Part shown: positions 1 through 6,866 of the stretch, piece by piece
Layout of the letters: every line of letters begins with the position of its first letter
Numbering within the stretch: position 1 is the first letter of the stretch
From: CAWACP01 sp963832965
Lineage (GTDB): Bacteria > Acidobacteriota > Terriglobia > Bryobacterales > Bryobacteraceae
DNA length: 64,000 nucleotides
Direction: 5' to 3'
Assembly (NCBI GenBank): GCA_963832965.1
Contig: CAWHVW010000003.1
Coordinates: forward strand, 1,240,001 to 1,304,000
Position numbers and translations under genes: made by a program
Notes under the pieces: generated by a model
Databases searched by the model: none
What the model was told of the DNA's origin: nothing
What the model saw: the letters and a program-made list of their open reading frames with translations, nothing else

Positions 1-930
1 GATGAAAGTCGCGCGAGCGCCGCCGTGGCAACCGCAGGAGCCATTGCCGTAGCGGACGAAACCAGCTCAGCGCAGTCCTTGTCCGCCAGCGCGGCAGCCT
101 CGCAAAAGGACGCAGGCGGCGAGAGCCCGGTTCCGACGACTCCGCCCGAGGGCGACGCAAACGCCCCGCAGCCGTCCGGTCAGCTCGCGTTCGCCGCGCG
201 CCTCAATGCCGACGCCAGCGGCGCGCAGACATCGTCCCAGCCCCAACAGCCGGCGAGCCGCCCGCATGACGCTCCGGCCGACGGTCAAAGTTCGACGTCC
301 ACGGAAAGCGATACGATTCAGCCTGCCGCCGCGGTGGTTCAGCCTGTGCAGGCCGGCTCCGAGCAGACTGAAGACCACGCACAGAAATCCACCGGCGACG
401 CGATGCCGGCTCCGTCCACGGCCGCCGAACAGTTTGCCGCCGCGAGGACCGACGCGGCGCGCGCGCTCGATCAACCCGCGGATGTGCGCTCGGCAGATGT
501 TGACCAGACTCCCGCGGCAGGGGCAAGCGCCACCGCAGTGCGCGATGTTCAGCTTCAGGTGGTGGGCAGCGACAATCAGCGCGTCGATGTCCGCGTTATG
601 GACCGTGGCGGCGAGCTGCGGGTGAGCGTGCGCGCGGACGATCCGTCACTGGTTCGGTCGTTACAGGATAACGTGGCGGACCTCTCCACGCGGCTCGATC
701 AGGCGCATTTTCAATCGGAAGTGTGGACGCCACGCACCCAGGCGATTGGACAGACGGACTCCGCCAACACCAACGGCCGGACTTTTTCGAACGGAGGCGA
801 GACCTTCGGACGGGACGGTCAGGGCCAGCAGCAGAACGGACGGCAACAACAGCAACCCTCGTGGGTGGACGATTTCGAAGAAAGTCCAGCGGGGCGTAAT
901 TCAGGGAGTACACAACAATGGCAGCCATAG
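1..930 (+). CDS. fliK: Flagellar hook-length control protein FliK, C-terminal part (5' end outside window)
   Basis: FliK measures hook length and switches the export gate from hook to filament substrates. The reading frame is open back to base 1, so the N-terminus lies outside the window; the first in-window start-like codon (GTG at 25) is probably internal. The visible part is a long Ala/Pro/Ser/Gln-rich low-complexity stretch, typical of the FliK ruler region, followed by a compact domain (from about base 540) with the pattern of the FliK C-terminal domain: alternating beta segments, then a helix rich in Leu/Asp ending in VWTP. The tail is Gln/Asn-rich. It overlaps flgD by 13 bases, which supports the call. 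The family is weakly conserved, so context carries part of the assignment. Confidence 0.8.
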   Translation, partial: DESRASAAVATAGAIAVADETSSAQSLSASAAASQKDAGGESPVPTTPPEGDANAPQPSGQLAFAARLNADASGAQTSSQPQQPASRPHDAPADGQSSTSTESDTIQPAAAVVQPVQAGSEQTEDHAQKSTGDAMPAPSTAAEQFAAARTDAARALDQPADVRSADVDQTPAAGASATAVRDVQLQVVGSDNQRVDVRVMDRGGELRVSVRADDPSLVRSLQDNVADLSTRLDQAHFQSEVWTPRTQAIGQTDSANTNGRTFSNGGETFGRDGQGQQQNGRQQQQPSWVDDFEESPAGRNSGSTQQWQP

Positions 931-1316
931 CATCCGTGTTACCGCACACGGCCACCGCGACGACGCCGGCCGCTGGGCCCACCACCAACAGCTCGGCATC
1001 GAGCAGCGGCTCCGCGGCCGCGTTAGCCGCCAGCGATTCACTGGCCAATGAGCAGACATTCCTGCAGCTTCTGGTAGCTCAGCTCCAGAATCAGGATCCC
1101 TCGAATCCGATGGACGGGACGCAGTTTGTCACTCAGTTGGCCGAATTCAGCCAACTGGAACAGCAGCTCGCCATGCGCCAGGACCTCGACAAGATCGCCG
1201 GGTCGATCACCGTGACTCCCACCACGCCAACCGCCGATACGGGCACCGACGGAACTAACGGCACGAACGGTACTAACGGCACGAACGGCAACAATCCAAC
1301 GCAGCCAGGTTCATAG
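918..1316 (+). CDS. flgD: Flagellar hook assembly (hook cap) protein FlgD, short form
   Basis: FlgD caps the growing hook so that FlgE subunits can polymerise. The protein has 132 residues. Residues about 43-90 carry the conserved FlgD N-terminal block (QTFLQLLVAQLQNQDPSNPM followed by a TQFVTQLAEFSQLEQ-type stretch). After about residue 100 there is only a Thr/Pro linker and a Gly-Thr-Asn tandem repeat (bases about 1241-1292). The FlgD Ig-like and Tudor-like C-terminal domains of typical proteins (220 residues or more) are absent. It starts inside fliK with a GGGAG-like site upstream, and flgE follows 14 bases after the stop. The N-terminal block is sufficient to name it; the short length is unusual. 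Confidence 0.9.
   Translation: MAAIASVLPHTATATTPAAGPTTNSSASSSGSAAALAASDSLANEQTFLQLLVAQLQNQDPSNPMDGTQFVTQLAEFSQLEQQLAMRQDLDKIAGSITVTPTTPTADTGTDGTNGTNGTNGTNGNNPTQPGS
1241..1292 (+). repeat. 9-bp tandem repeat encoding Gly-Thr-Asn tripeptides in flgD
   Basis: Successive 9-base units of the form GGNACNRAC encode GTD, GTN, GTN, GTN, GTN and GNN at the end of flgD. Units alternate slightly in their third codon positions. Repeats like this can change copy number by slippage without changing frame; here they occupy the place of the missing FlgD C-terminal domains. Confidence 0.85.
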
Positions 1317-1330
1317 TCAGGAGGAAACAT

Positions 1331-2584
1331 ATGGGAATATTCAGCGCATTTTCAGTCGCCCTCTCGGCGTTGCAGGCGGAGTCGGCGGGCATCGACACAA
1401 CGGGTAACAATCTGGCCAACCTGAACACCACCGGGTTCAAGGGGAGCACCGTGGATTTTCAGGATATGGTGAGCCAGGCCATTGGAGCTACGGCTTCTTC
1501 GGATGTCGGGCTTGGCGTGACCGTACCGCTCAACATCCAGCAGTTCACCCAGGGATCCGTTCAAACCAGCAGCAGTGGAACGGATTGCGCCATTCAAGGG
1601 AGCGGCTTCTTCGTCGTGAACACGCCCAGCGGCGAGACGCTGTACACGCGGGACGGCTCCTTCACAGTTAGCGCCAACGGCACATTGCAGACGCAGACGG
1701 GCGAAGATGTGCAGGGGTGGAGCGCGACCGCCGGCGTTCTGAACACCAACGGCGCTATTGGCAACATTCTGGTGCCCTCCGGCACGATCCTGCCGCCGGT
1801 AGCCACGCAGAACGCCACCATGGATCTCAATCTGGATGCGTCGGCCAACGCGGATGCCACGTCGACGTTTTCTCAACCCATACAGGTGTACGATTCTCTC
1901 GGCGATGCACACACGCTGACCGCCACGTTCGTAAAAACGGGCGCGAACGCCTGGACCGAAACGGTGACCATTCCCGGAGCGGACGTAGGCGCCAAGACGC
2001 CGCAGACCATCGGGACGCAGGCGCTCACCTTCGACCCGAACACCGGGTTGCTGTTGACACCGGCGGCGGGCACCCCGCTCGCGCTCACCATCACCGGACT
2101 CGCCGACGGCGCGACCTTCCCGGCGGCGATCAATCTGAATTTCTACAATAGCGACGGAACGCCCGCCCTCACTCAATACGCGCAGCCCTCCGCTCTGACG
2201 TCGACGAGCCAGGATGGCAACCCGGCGGCGCAAATGACTTCCATCGCCATCGTCAACGGCGGTCTGGTCCAGGCTACCTTCTCCAACGGACAGACGCAGG
2301 TGGAAGGGCAGATCGCACTGGCCAATATTGAAAACCCGGATACGCTGACGAACGTCGGCAACAACGAGTTCGCGCTGTCCGGCCTTACCGCAGCGCCAGC
2401 CGTTGGAACGCCGCAAACCGCAGGACGCGGCCAGATTCTGGGCAGCTCGCTCGAAGCATCCAACGTGGACATGGCCACGCAGTTCACCAACCTGATCGTG
2501 TTTCAGCGCGGCTATGAAGCCGCCACCAAGGTGATCAGCACGGCGGATACGATGTCGCAGGATCTGATCCAGTTGATCAGCTAA
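1331..2584 (+). CDS. flgE: Flagellar hook protein FlgE
   Basis: FlgE polymerises into the flexible hook outside the cell. The protein has 417 residues, in the normal range. The N-terminus has the flagellar rod/hook signature (SALQAESAGIDTTGNNLANL then NTTGFKGS), and the C-terminus has the matching helix (GSSLEASNVDMATQF ... VFQRGYEAATKVISTADTM) that forms the axial core. The middle contains the beta-rich hook domains with an NGTLQTQTGEDVQGW-type segment. The AGGAGG-like site before ATG 1331 sets the start. It follows flgD directly. Other axial proteins (FlgF/FlgG) share the termini, but the length and the neighbour FlgD favour FlgE. Confidence 0.95.
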   Translation: MGIFSAFSVALSALQAESAGIDTTGNNLANLNTTGFKGSTVDFQDMVSQAIGATASSDVGLGVTVPLNIQQFTQGSVQTSSSGTDCAIQGSGFFVVNTPSGETLYTRDGSFTVSANGTLQTQTGEDVQGWSATAGVLNTNGAIGNILVPSGTILPPVATQNATMDLNLDASANADATSTFSQPIQVYDSLGDAHTLTATFVKTGANAWTETVTIPGADVGAKTPQTIGTQALTFDPNTGLLLTPAAGTPLALTITGLADGATFPAAINLNFYNSDGTPALTQYAQPSALTSTSQDGNPAAQMTSIAIVNGGLVQATFSNGQTQVEGQIALANIENPDTLTNVGNNEFALSGLTAAPAVGTPQTAGRGQILGSSLEASNVDMATQFTNLIVFQRGYEAATKVISTADTMSQDLIQLIS

Positions 2585-2598
2585 TCCGGAGCCGATTG

Positions 2599-2847
2599 AT
2601 GACGCCAGTGGAAGAGATCGGGGATCTCGCGGGCGTGCCGCTTGAGGTGGAAGCGGTGCTGGACTGCCGCGTGTTCACGGTGAGCGACATCCTGGGGCTC
2701 GAACCCGGCAGCCTGATCCGCATGGATCGCTCGGCCGGAGAGAACATCGACCTTTACATCGGCGGAAGCCATGTCGCTTTCGGCGAAGTGGTGGTGATGG
2801 AGAACATGATGTGCGTCCGGGTAACGGATTTCCGCGACCACGAATGA
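2599..2847 (+). CDS. fliN: Flagellar C-ring switch protein FliN, short form
   Basis: FliN forms the base of the C-ring and binds FliH to dock the export ATPase. This is an 82-residue protein consisting of little more than one SpoA (surface presentation of antigens) domain: LEVEAVLDCRVFTVSDILGL, an Asp/Arg-containing turn, then a GGSHVAFGEVVVMENMMCVRV segment typical of FliN. A TTG lies one codon earlier, but ATG 2599 is well placed behind GGAG at 2588. It stands between flgE and fliO. A second, longer FliN-like gene lies at 10879-11763, so the C-ring may use two SpoA proteins besides FliM. Confidence 0.88.
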   Translation: MTPVEEIGDLAGVPLEVEAVLDCRVFTVSDILGLEPGSLIRMDRSAGENIDLYIGGSHVAFGEVVVMENMMCVRVTDFRDHE

Positions 2848-2877
2848 CGCGGGTCAAATACCAGGAGAATAAAGAGC

Positions 2878-3171
2878 ATGGCACAACAAGCTCTCGCGGT
2901 TTTTCTGGTATTGACGCTGCTGATTCTGGCTTTGTGGTTTTTACGCCGAAAAGGACTCGCCCGCATGAACCTCTCCTTCGGCGGACGCCGCGCCGCTCCG
3001 GGGCGAATTCAGGTGGTGGACCGCAAACCGCTCACGGCCACGCACTCGCTGCACCTGGTGCGCGTGCAGGATCGCATGATCCTGGTGGGCATTTCGCCGG
3101 GAAGCTGCCAGGCGATACACACGTTTGTGGCGGAGCCAGAGACACCGGATCCGCCTGGGAGTAATGGATGA
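2878..3171 (+). CDS. fliO: Flagellar export apparatus protein FliO
   Basis: FliO is a small membrane protein that helps assemble the FliP ring of the flagellar type III export gate. The 97-residue product has one N-terminal membrane segment (FLVLTLLILALWFLRRK) followed by a short cytoplasmic beta-rich domain with the FliO-like pattern IQVVDRKPLTATHSLHLVRV and a later ILVGISPG. An AGGAG site precedes ATG 2878. The stop overlaps the fliP start (ATGA type). Sequence conservation in FliO is low, and position between fliN and fliP is a large part of the evidence. Confidence 0.88.
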   Translation: MAQQALAVFLVLTLLILALWFLRRKGLARMNLSFGGRRAAPGRIQVVDRKPLTATHSLHLVRVQDRMILVGISPGSCQAIHTFVAEPETPDPPGSNG

Positions 3172-3902
3172 ACCTGATTCTCAGCCCCTTCCTCGCCTTT
3201 GCGGTAACGCCGCCGGCTGGCGGGCTGCTCAATTCCATCGGCGTGACCGCCGGCAATGGCGGCCACGGGGTGACCCTCAGCGTCCCCATGCAGATTGCGC
3301 TGGGCATGACGTTGTTGACCATCCTTCCGGCGGCGGTGATGTGCATCACGCCGTTCCTCCGAATCATCGTTGTTTTGCATTTTCTCCGGCAGGCGCTGGG
3401 AACGCAGACGGCGCCCTCCAATCAGGTTCTTCTTGGTCTGGCGCTGTTTCTGGCAATGCTGATTGTCCAGCCGGTGGCTTCCGACATCTACACGCAGGCC
3501 TGGGAACCGCTGGAGAAAGGTGAAATCACCTCGGATCAGGCGTTCGACCGCGGCGCCGCTCCGCTACGCCAATTCATGGTGCGTTATGCGCGCGAGAAGG
3601 ACATCCGCCTGTTTGTCGAGATTTCGAAAGAGCCGCCGCCGCGCAACCCGGCCGACATCAGCCTGAAGGTGCTGATTCCCGCATACATCCTCTCCGAGTT
3701 GAAGGCCGGCTTTCAGATTGGCGCGGTATTGTATCTTCCATTTCTGGTGATCGATCTGGTGGTGGCGTCGGTGACGCTGTCCATCGGCATGATGCAATTG
3801 CCGCCGGTGATGGTTTCCGCGCCGTTCAAGATTCTGCTTTTCGTGCTTGTGGACGGGTGGAATCTGGTGGTGGGTTCGTTAATGAAGAGTTTCTACCAAT
3901 GA
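3168..3902 (+). CDS. fliP: Flagellar type III export protein FliP
   Basis: FliP forms the pentameric core of the export gate in the inner membrane. The 244-residue protein has a leader-like N-terminus and four hydrophobic segments. Family signatures are visible: TILPAAVMCITPFLRIIVVL near residue 50, a QTAPSNQVLLGLALFL segment, the FMVRYAREKDIRLF block, and a C-terminal PAYILSELKAGFQIG followed by GMMQLPPVMVSAPFKILLFV. It is translationally coupled to fliO (start overlaps its stop) and to fliQ (ATGA at 3899-3902). Confidence 0.97.
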   Translation: MNLILSPFLAFAVTPPAGGLLNSIGVTAGNGGHGVTLSVPMQIALGMTLLTILPAAVMCITPFLRIIVVLHFLRQALGTQTAPSNQVLLGLALFLAMLIVQPVASDIYTQAWEPLEKGEITSDQAFDRGAAPLRQFMVRYAREKDIRLFVEISKEPPPRNPADISLKVLIPAYILSELKAGFQIGAVLYLPFLVIDLVVASVTLSIGMMQLPPVMVSAPFKILLFVLVDGWNLVVGSLMKSFYQ

Positions 3903-4168
3903 CCCCTCAAATGGTTGTTCACGTGGTTGGCGAGAGCATGATGGCGGCCTTCTGGCTGGCCGCGCCGCTGCTCATTATCGCCTTCGCGGTAGGTGTGTTT
4001 ATCAACCTGGTGCAAATTGCCACGTCGATGCAGGACACGGTGTTCAGCACGGTGCCGCGTCTGGCGGCGTTTCTGTTCGGGTTCCTCCTTTTGATGCCCT
4101 GGATGCTCCACCGCGCCACCAGCTACGCCTACTCCATCTTCAGCGATCTGGCGCGGTATGCACGCTAG
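3899..4168 (+). CDS. fliQ: Flagellar export protein FliQ
   Basis: FliQ is the two-helix subunit that wraps the FliP-FliR export gate. The product has 89 residues, the family length, with two membrane segments (AAPLLIIAFAVGVFINLVQI and an AAFLFGFLLLMPWML segment) separated by the conserved QDTVFSTVPR-like loop. The start is taken at ATG 3899, which overlaps the fliP stop; the open frame extends 14 codons further upstream but those codons lie inside fliP and lack family similarity. Confidence 0.95.
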   Translation: MTPQMVVHVVGESMMAAFWLAAPLLIIAFAVGVFINLVQIATSMQDTVFSTVPRLAAFLFGFLLLMPWMLHRATSYAYSIFSDLARYAR

Positions 4169-4931
4169 CCTGACCCTTTCAGCATCCACATTGTTCGCCT
4201 TTTTGCTGGTGCTGGGCCGTCTGGTTGGCACGTTTTCGTTCGTTCCATTCCCTGGCGCGCAGGCCGGTCCCGCCACGGCGCGCGTTGTTCTGGCAGTGGC
4301 CTGCACCATCGCGTTGTATCCGCGCTGGCCGGTGGTGGACGTGTCGTCGGCGAGCCTGGGGCTCATGGTTCTTTGGTTGTTTTCAGAAGCGGCGCTGGGA
4401 ATCGCCATTGGTTTGCTGGTGAGTTTCGTCGCTGAGTCGCTTACCGTGGGCGCGCAGATGCTGAGCTTGCAGGCTGGCTATGGATACGCCTCCGTGGTGG
4501 ATCCAAATACGCAGGCCGATTCGGGAATCCTCTCGATGATCGCGCAGATCACCGCCGGCTTGTTGTTCTTTGCGACCGGGCTCGACCGCCGCGTCATCAT
4601 GGCCTTTGCACTGAGTCTCGACCGTTACCCGCCGGGCAGTTTCACTCTTAGCCGGGGGCTGGCTGAGAGCGTGATCCACGTCGGGTCGAGCATTTTCTCC
4701 GTCGGTTTGCGGCTGGCGTTTCCGGTGATCGGGCTGCTGCTGATGACCGACGTCTCTCTGGCGTTGTTGGGACGCGTAAATGCGCAACTGCAACTGGTGC
4801 AGCAGGCGTTTTCCGCCAAGATGCTGCTGACGCTGGTGGCGCTTTCGGCGATCCTGATTGTGGTTCCGTCGCTGTATGAGGCTTTTGCCGCACAGGTGTT
4901 CGATGCTATTCGGGACCACTTCCTTCGCTGA
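4158..4931 (+). CDS. fliR: Flagellar export protein FliR
   Basis: FliR completes the FliP/Q/R export gate, mimicking a FliP-FliQ fusion. The 257-residue protein has six or more hydrophobic segments and family motifs: FSFVPFPGAQAGPATARVVL near the N-terminus, LSLQAGYGYASVVDPNTQAD in the middle (conserved FliR segment), and a FPVIGLLLMTDVSLALLGRV segment. It overlaps fliQ by 11 bases. Its stop lies one base away from the end of an antisense transposase gene, which separates it from flhB, its usual neighbour. Confidence 0.96.
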   Translation: MHASLTLSASTLFAFLLVLGRLVGTFSFVPFPGAQAGPATARVVLAVACTIALYPRWPVVDVSSASLGLMVLWLFSEAALGIAIGLLVSFVAESLTVGAQMLSLQAGYGYASVVDPNTQADSGILSMIAQITAGLLFFATGLDRRVIMAFALSLDRYPPGSFTLSRGLAESVIHVGSSIFSVGLRLAFPVIGLLLMTDVSLALLGRVNAQLQLVQQAFSAKMLLTLVALSAILIVVPSLYEAFAAQVFDAIRDHFLR

Positions 4932-4932
4932 G

Positions 4933-5490
4933 TCACGGACGCGCCGCGTCAGCCGCGTCTATCCTCGCACTCGACCAAAACCAGTCTTCCGGACAGGCGC
5001 AGAGACCTGCCTTTACCGGGTTTCGTGCAATGTAAGCGGTGACTCGTTGTTCGCCGGCTCTGTCGCGAATCCAGCGGTCGAAATGGTCTCGCGCCCAAAA
5101 GCTCTGGCCCCTCCGATCCAGCAACCGATTGGCCTCGCCCGCGCTGCGAGCCTTGATCGATGCGACAACCGCACACAGCCTGGCGTGGGGCCGCAGAATA
5201 ACGTGAAGGTGATTCGGCATCAGAACCCAGGCGCCGAGATCGTACTGTCCGGCTCTCTCCCCTTCGAGCAGGACCTTCACGACGGCTTCGGCCACCTTTG
5301 GCAGCTTAAGCCAGCGCGGTCCCGTGGCGACCGCATCGAGCAGGCGGTCCGCCATTGCGAACCTTGCACTTTCGGAAGTCCATCGATCAGCGACTACGCT
5401 GACTGGGAGCGATCCGGCAAGACGCCATGTCAGGAAGTACGCAGCTCCTTCGCGCTGCCAGTGCGGAAGACGGCGGTGGAATTCAGGCAC
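4933..5490 (-). CDS. REP-associated tyrosine transposase (RAYT, Y1 HUH family)
   Basis: RAYTs are single-copy Y1 HUH nucleases thought to maintain dispersed REP hairpins. The 185-residue product reads on the minus strand. It shows the family signature: FHRRLPHWQREGAAYFLTWR at the N-terminus, AWVLMPNHLHVIL with the metal-binding HLH pair, FWARDHFDRWIRD, then a YIARNPVKAGLC segment with the candidate catalytic Tyr, and DWFWSSA at the end. I place the start at GTG 5490; the frame stays open to 5754, but that extension merely translates the 100-bp direct repeats. The gene sits antisense inside the fliR-flhB junction of the flagellar export operon, flanked by REP-like hairpins, an arrangement typical of RAYTs. 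A promoter was not identified. Confidence 0.88.
   Translation of the reverse strand: MPEFHRRLPHWQREGAAYFLTWRLAGSLPVSVVADRWTSESARFAMADRLLDAVATGPRWLKLPKVAEAVVKVLLEGERAGQYDLGAWVLMPNHLHVILRPHARLCAVVASIKARSAGEANRLLDRRGQSFWARDHFDRWIRDRAGEQRVTAYIARNPVKAGLCACPEDWFWSSARIDAADAARP
4937..4960. repeat. Degenerate REP-like inverted repeat at the 3' end of the RAYT gene
   Basis: The segment contains GACGCG and CGCGTC arms and on the minus strand resembles the intact REP copies upstream (ACGCGGC core). It overlaps the last codons of the RAYT gene and directly follows fliR. It is less perfect than the copies at 5532, 5652 and 5730, so the call is moderate. Confidence 0.5.
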
Positions 5491-5498
5491 GCCAGGAT

Positions 5499-5598
5499 GG
5501 TGGCCGGAACGATCTGGATTATCCAACGGAGAACGCGGCTGGCGCCGCGTGTCCGGGATACCCGGGTCGAGGAGGACCTTCAGCAAATTGAGCCGGCG
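5499..5598. repeat. Direct repeat copy 1 (about 100 bp) upstream of RAYT
   Basis: About 100 bases starting GGTGGCCGGAACGATCTGG recur 120 bases downstream at 5619-5718. The first 73 or so bases are identical; the remainder differs at a few positions (for example GAGGACC versus CAAGACC). Each copy contains one perfect REP hairpin. The pair looks like a recent tandem duplication of a REP-containing unit next to the transposase. Confidence 0.9.
5532..5554. repeat. REP hairpin copy A
   Basis: A perfect 7-bp stem, ACGCGGC (5533-5539) and GCCGCGT (5544-5550), encloses the loop TGGC and is followed by GTCC. The same core occurs at 5652, 5730, 45512 and 45542 and in a weaker form at 15618. Confidence 0.85.
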
Positions 5599-5618
5599 GT
5601 TCCCTATTACAGTCCATT

Positions 5619-5718
5619 GGTGGCCGGAACGATCTGGATTATCCAACGGAGAACGCGGCTGGCGCCGCGTGTCCGGGATACCCGGGTCGAGCAAGACCTT
5701 CAGCAACTTGAGCCGGCG
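5619..5718. repeat. Direct repeat copy 2 (about 100 bp) upstream of flhB
   Basis: Second copy of the 100-base unit described at 5499-5598, with the same REP hairpin inside. It lies between the RAYT gene and flhB. The spacer between copies (5599-5618) is unrelated 20-base sequence. Confidence 0.9.
5652..5674. repeat. REP hairpin copy B
   Basis: Identical to copy A (ACGCGGC stem, TGGC loop, GCCGCGT stem, GTCC tail), carried by the second direct repeat. Confidence 0.85.
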
Positions 5719-5729
5719 CGGTCTCGTAG

Positions 5730-5752
5730 AACGCGGCTGACGCCGCGTGTCC
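5730..5752. repeat. REP hairpin copy C, just upstream of flhB
   Basis: Same 7-bp stem with loop TGAC instead of TGGC (ACGCGGC 5731-5737, GCCGCGT 5742-5748) and the GTCC tail. It ends 21 bases before the flhB start, so it would lie in the flhB leader if transcription reads through from fliR. Confidence 0.85.
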
Positions 5753-5773
5753 AAGGTCCCGGGGAAGTATCAC

Positions 5774-6841
5774 ATGGCGGGTGATAATTCCAGCAAGACC
5801 GAGAAACCCACACCACAACGCCTCAAGAAGGCGCGGGAGCAGGGCCAGTTCCTTTCCGCGCGCGAGTTCGTTTCCGCTTTGCAGTTTGTCGCGCTGCTGA
5901 TCATCCTGGCTAACTGGCTGCCGCGTTGGGAGTCGCAGATTGAGCAATCGACGCGAACGCTGTTTCAGAGGGCTTTTGGAGGAGATATCGGTCCCGAGGA
6001 ATGGCCGGTTCTTCTGCGCACGCTGTTCAGTGACACGCTGATTCCCATTGCCGAGGCGGGGGGCCTGCTGCTGTTGATCACGCTGGCCGTCCAGCTCAGC
6101 ATGACCAAGTTCGGTTTCAGCCTGGGCCGCCTGGCCCCGAAATTCGACCGCTTTAATCCGGTTAAGCGCCTCAGCGAACTTCCCAAACAGAATTTGTGGT
6201 CGTTGCTGGAGGCGATCATGCTGCTCGCCGTGGTCGGGTTGTCAGTGCAATCGATCGCCCGCGACAACGTGGGGACGTTTCTGCGGCTGCCGCTGCAGAG
6301 CGTACACGTTGCCACGGCGCAGGTGGCCGGCGCCCTCGAGAACGTCCTGTGGAAAGCCGCCGGCGTCTTCGTGGTTTTCGGCGCGGTGGATCTCTTCCGG
6401 CAGTACCGGAAGCACATGGGCGGGCTGCGCATGTCAAAGCAGGAAATCCGCGACGAGATGAAGCGGCAGGAAGGCGACCCCTACATCAAGGCGCGCGTCC
6501 GCCGTCTGCGCCGCGATTTGCTGCGCCGGCAAATGATGAAGGAGGTCCCCAAGGCCACGGCGATCCTGGTCAATCCCACGCACTACGCGGTGGCGATCCG
6601 TTACGAAATGGACACCATGGCTTGCCCGGTGGTGGTGGCCAAAGGCCGCAACTGGCTGGCCCAGCGCATCCGCGACATCGGCAACGAACATCAGATCCCC
6701 ATCGTGGAAAATCCGCCGCTGGCGCGCGCCCTGTATAAGGCCGCGGACGTCGGCCAGGCCATTCCGCAGGAGTTTTACCGGGCCATCGCCGAGATCCTAG
6801 CCTACGTGTACAAGCTGATGGGCCATAAAGTGCCTGCGTAA
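5774..6841 (+). CDS. flhB: Flagellar export switch protein FlhB
   Basis: FlhB closes around the export gate and, through autocleavage, controls the change from hook to filament substrates with FliK. The 355-residue protein has the N-terminal signature KTEKPTPQRLKKAREQGQF, four membrane segments, and the cytoplasmic domain with the intact autocleavage site N267-P-T-H270 inside ILVNPTHYAVAIRY. ATG 5774 is chosen because it gives the conserved N-terminus; an upstream in-frame start at 5747 would add nine codons read from a REP element. The RAYT/REP insertion separates it from fliR; flhA follows 25 bases downstream. Confidence 0.97.
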   Translation: MAGDNSSKTEKPTPQRLKKAREQGQFLSAREFVSALQFVALLIILANWLPRWESQIEQSTRTLFQRAFGGDIGPEEWPVLLRTLFSDTLIPIAEAGGLLLLITLAVQLSMTKFGFSLGRLAPKFDRFNPVKRLSELPKQNLWSLLEAIMLLAVVGLSVQSIARDNVGTFLRLPLQSVHVATAQVAGALENVLWKAAGVFVVFGAVDLFRQYRKHMGGLRMSKQEIRDEMKRQEGDPYIKARVRRLRRDLLRRQMMKEVPKATAILVNPTHYAVAIRYEMDTMACPVVVAKGRNWLAQRIRDIGNEHQIPIVENPPLARALYKAADVGQAIPQEFYRAIAEILAYVYKLMGHKVPA

Positions 6842-6866
6842 TTCTTCACGGAGCAGAACCAGACTC

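Noticed and set aside
1352..2416. Long antisense open frame (354 residues) over flgE
   Set aside because: It is a typical shadow frame in GC-rich DNA, Arg- and Gly-rich without domains, over a clearly real flgE.
5491..5754. N-terminal extension of the RAYT protein
   Set aside because: The extension translates two copies of the 100-base DNA repeat and is not similar to the conserved RAYT N-terminus; GTG 5490 explains the gene better.
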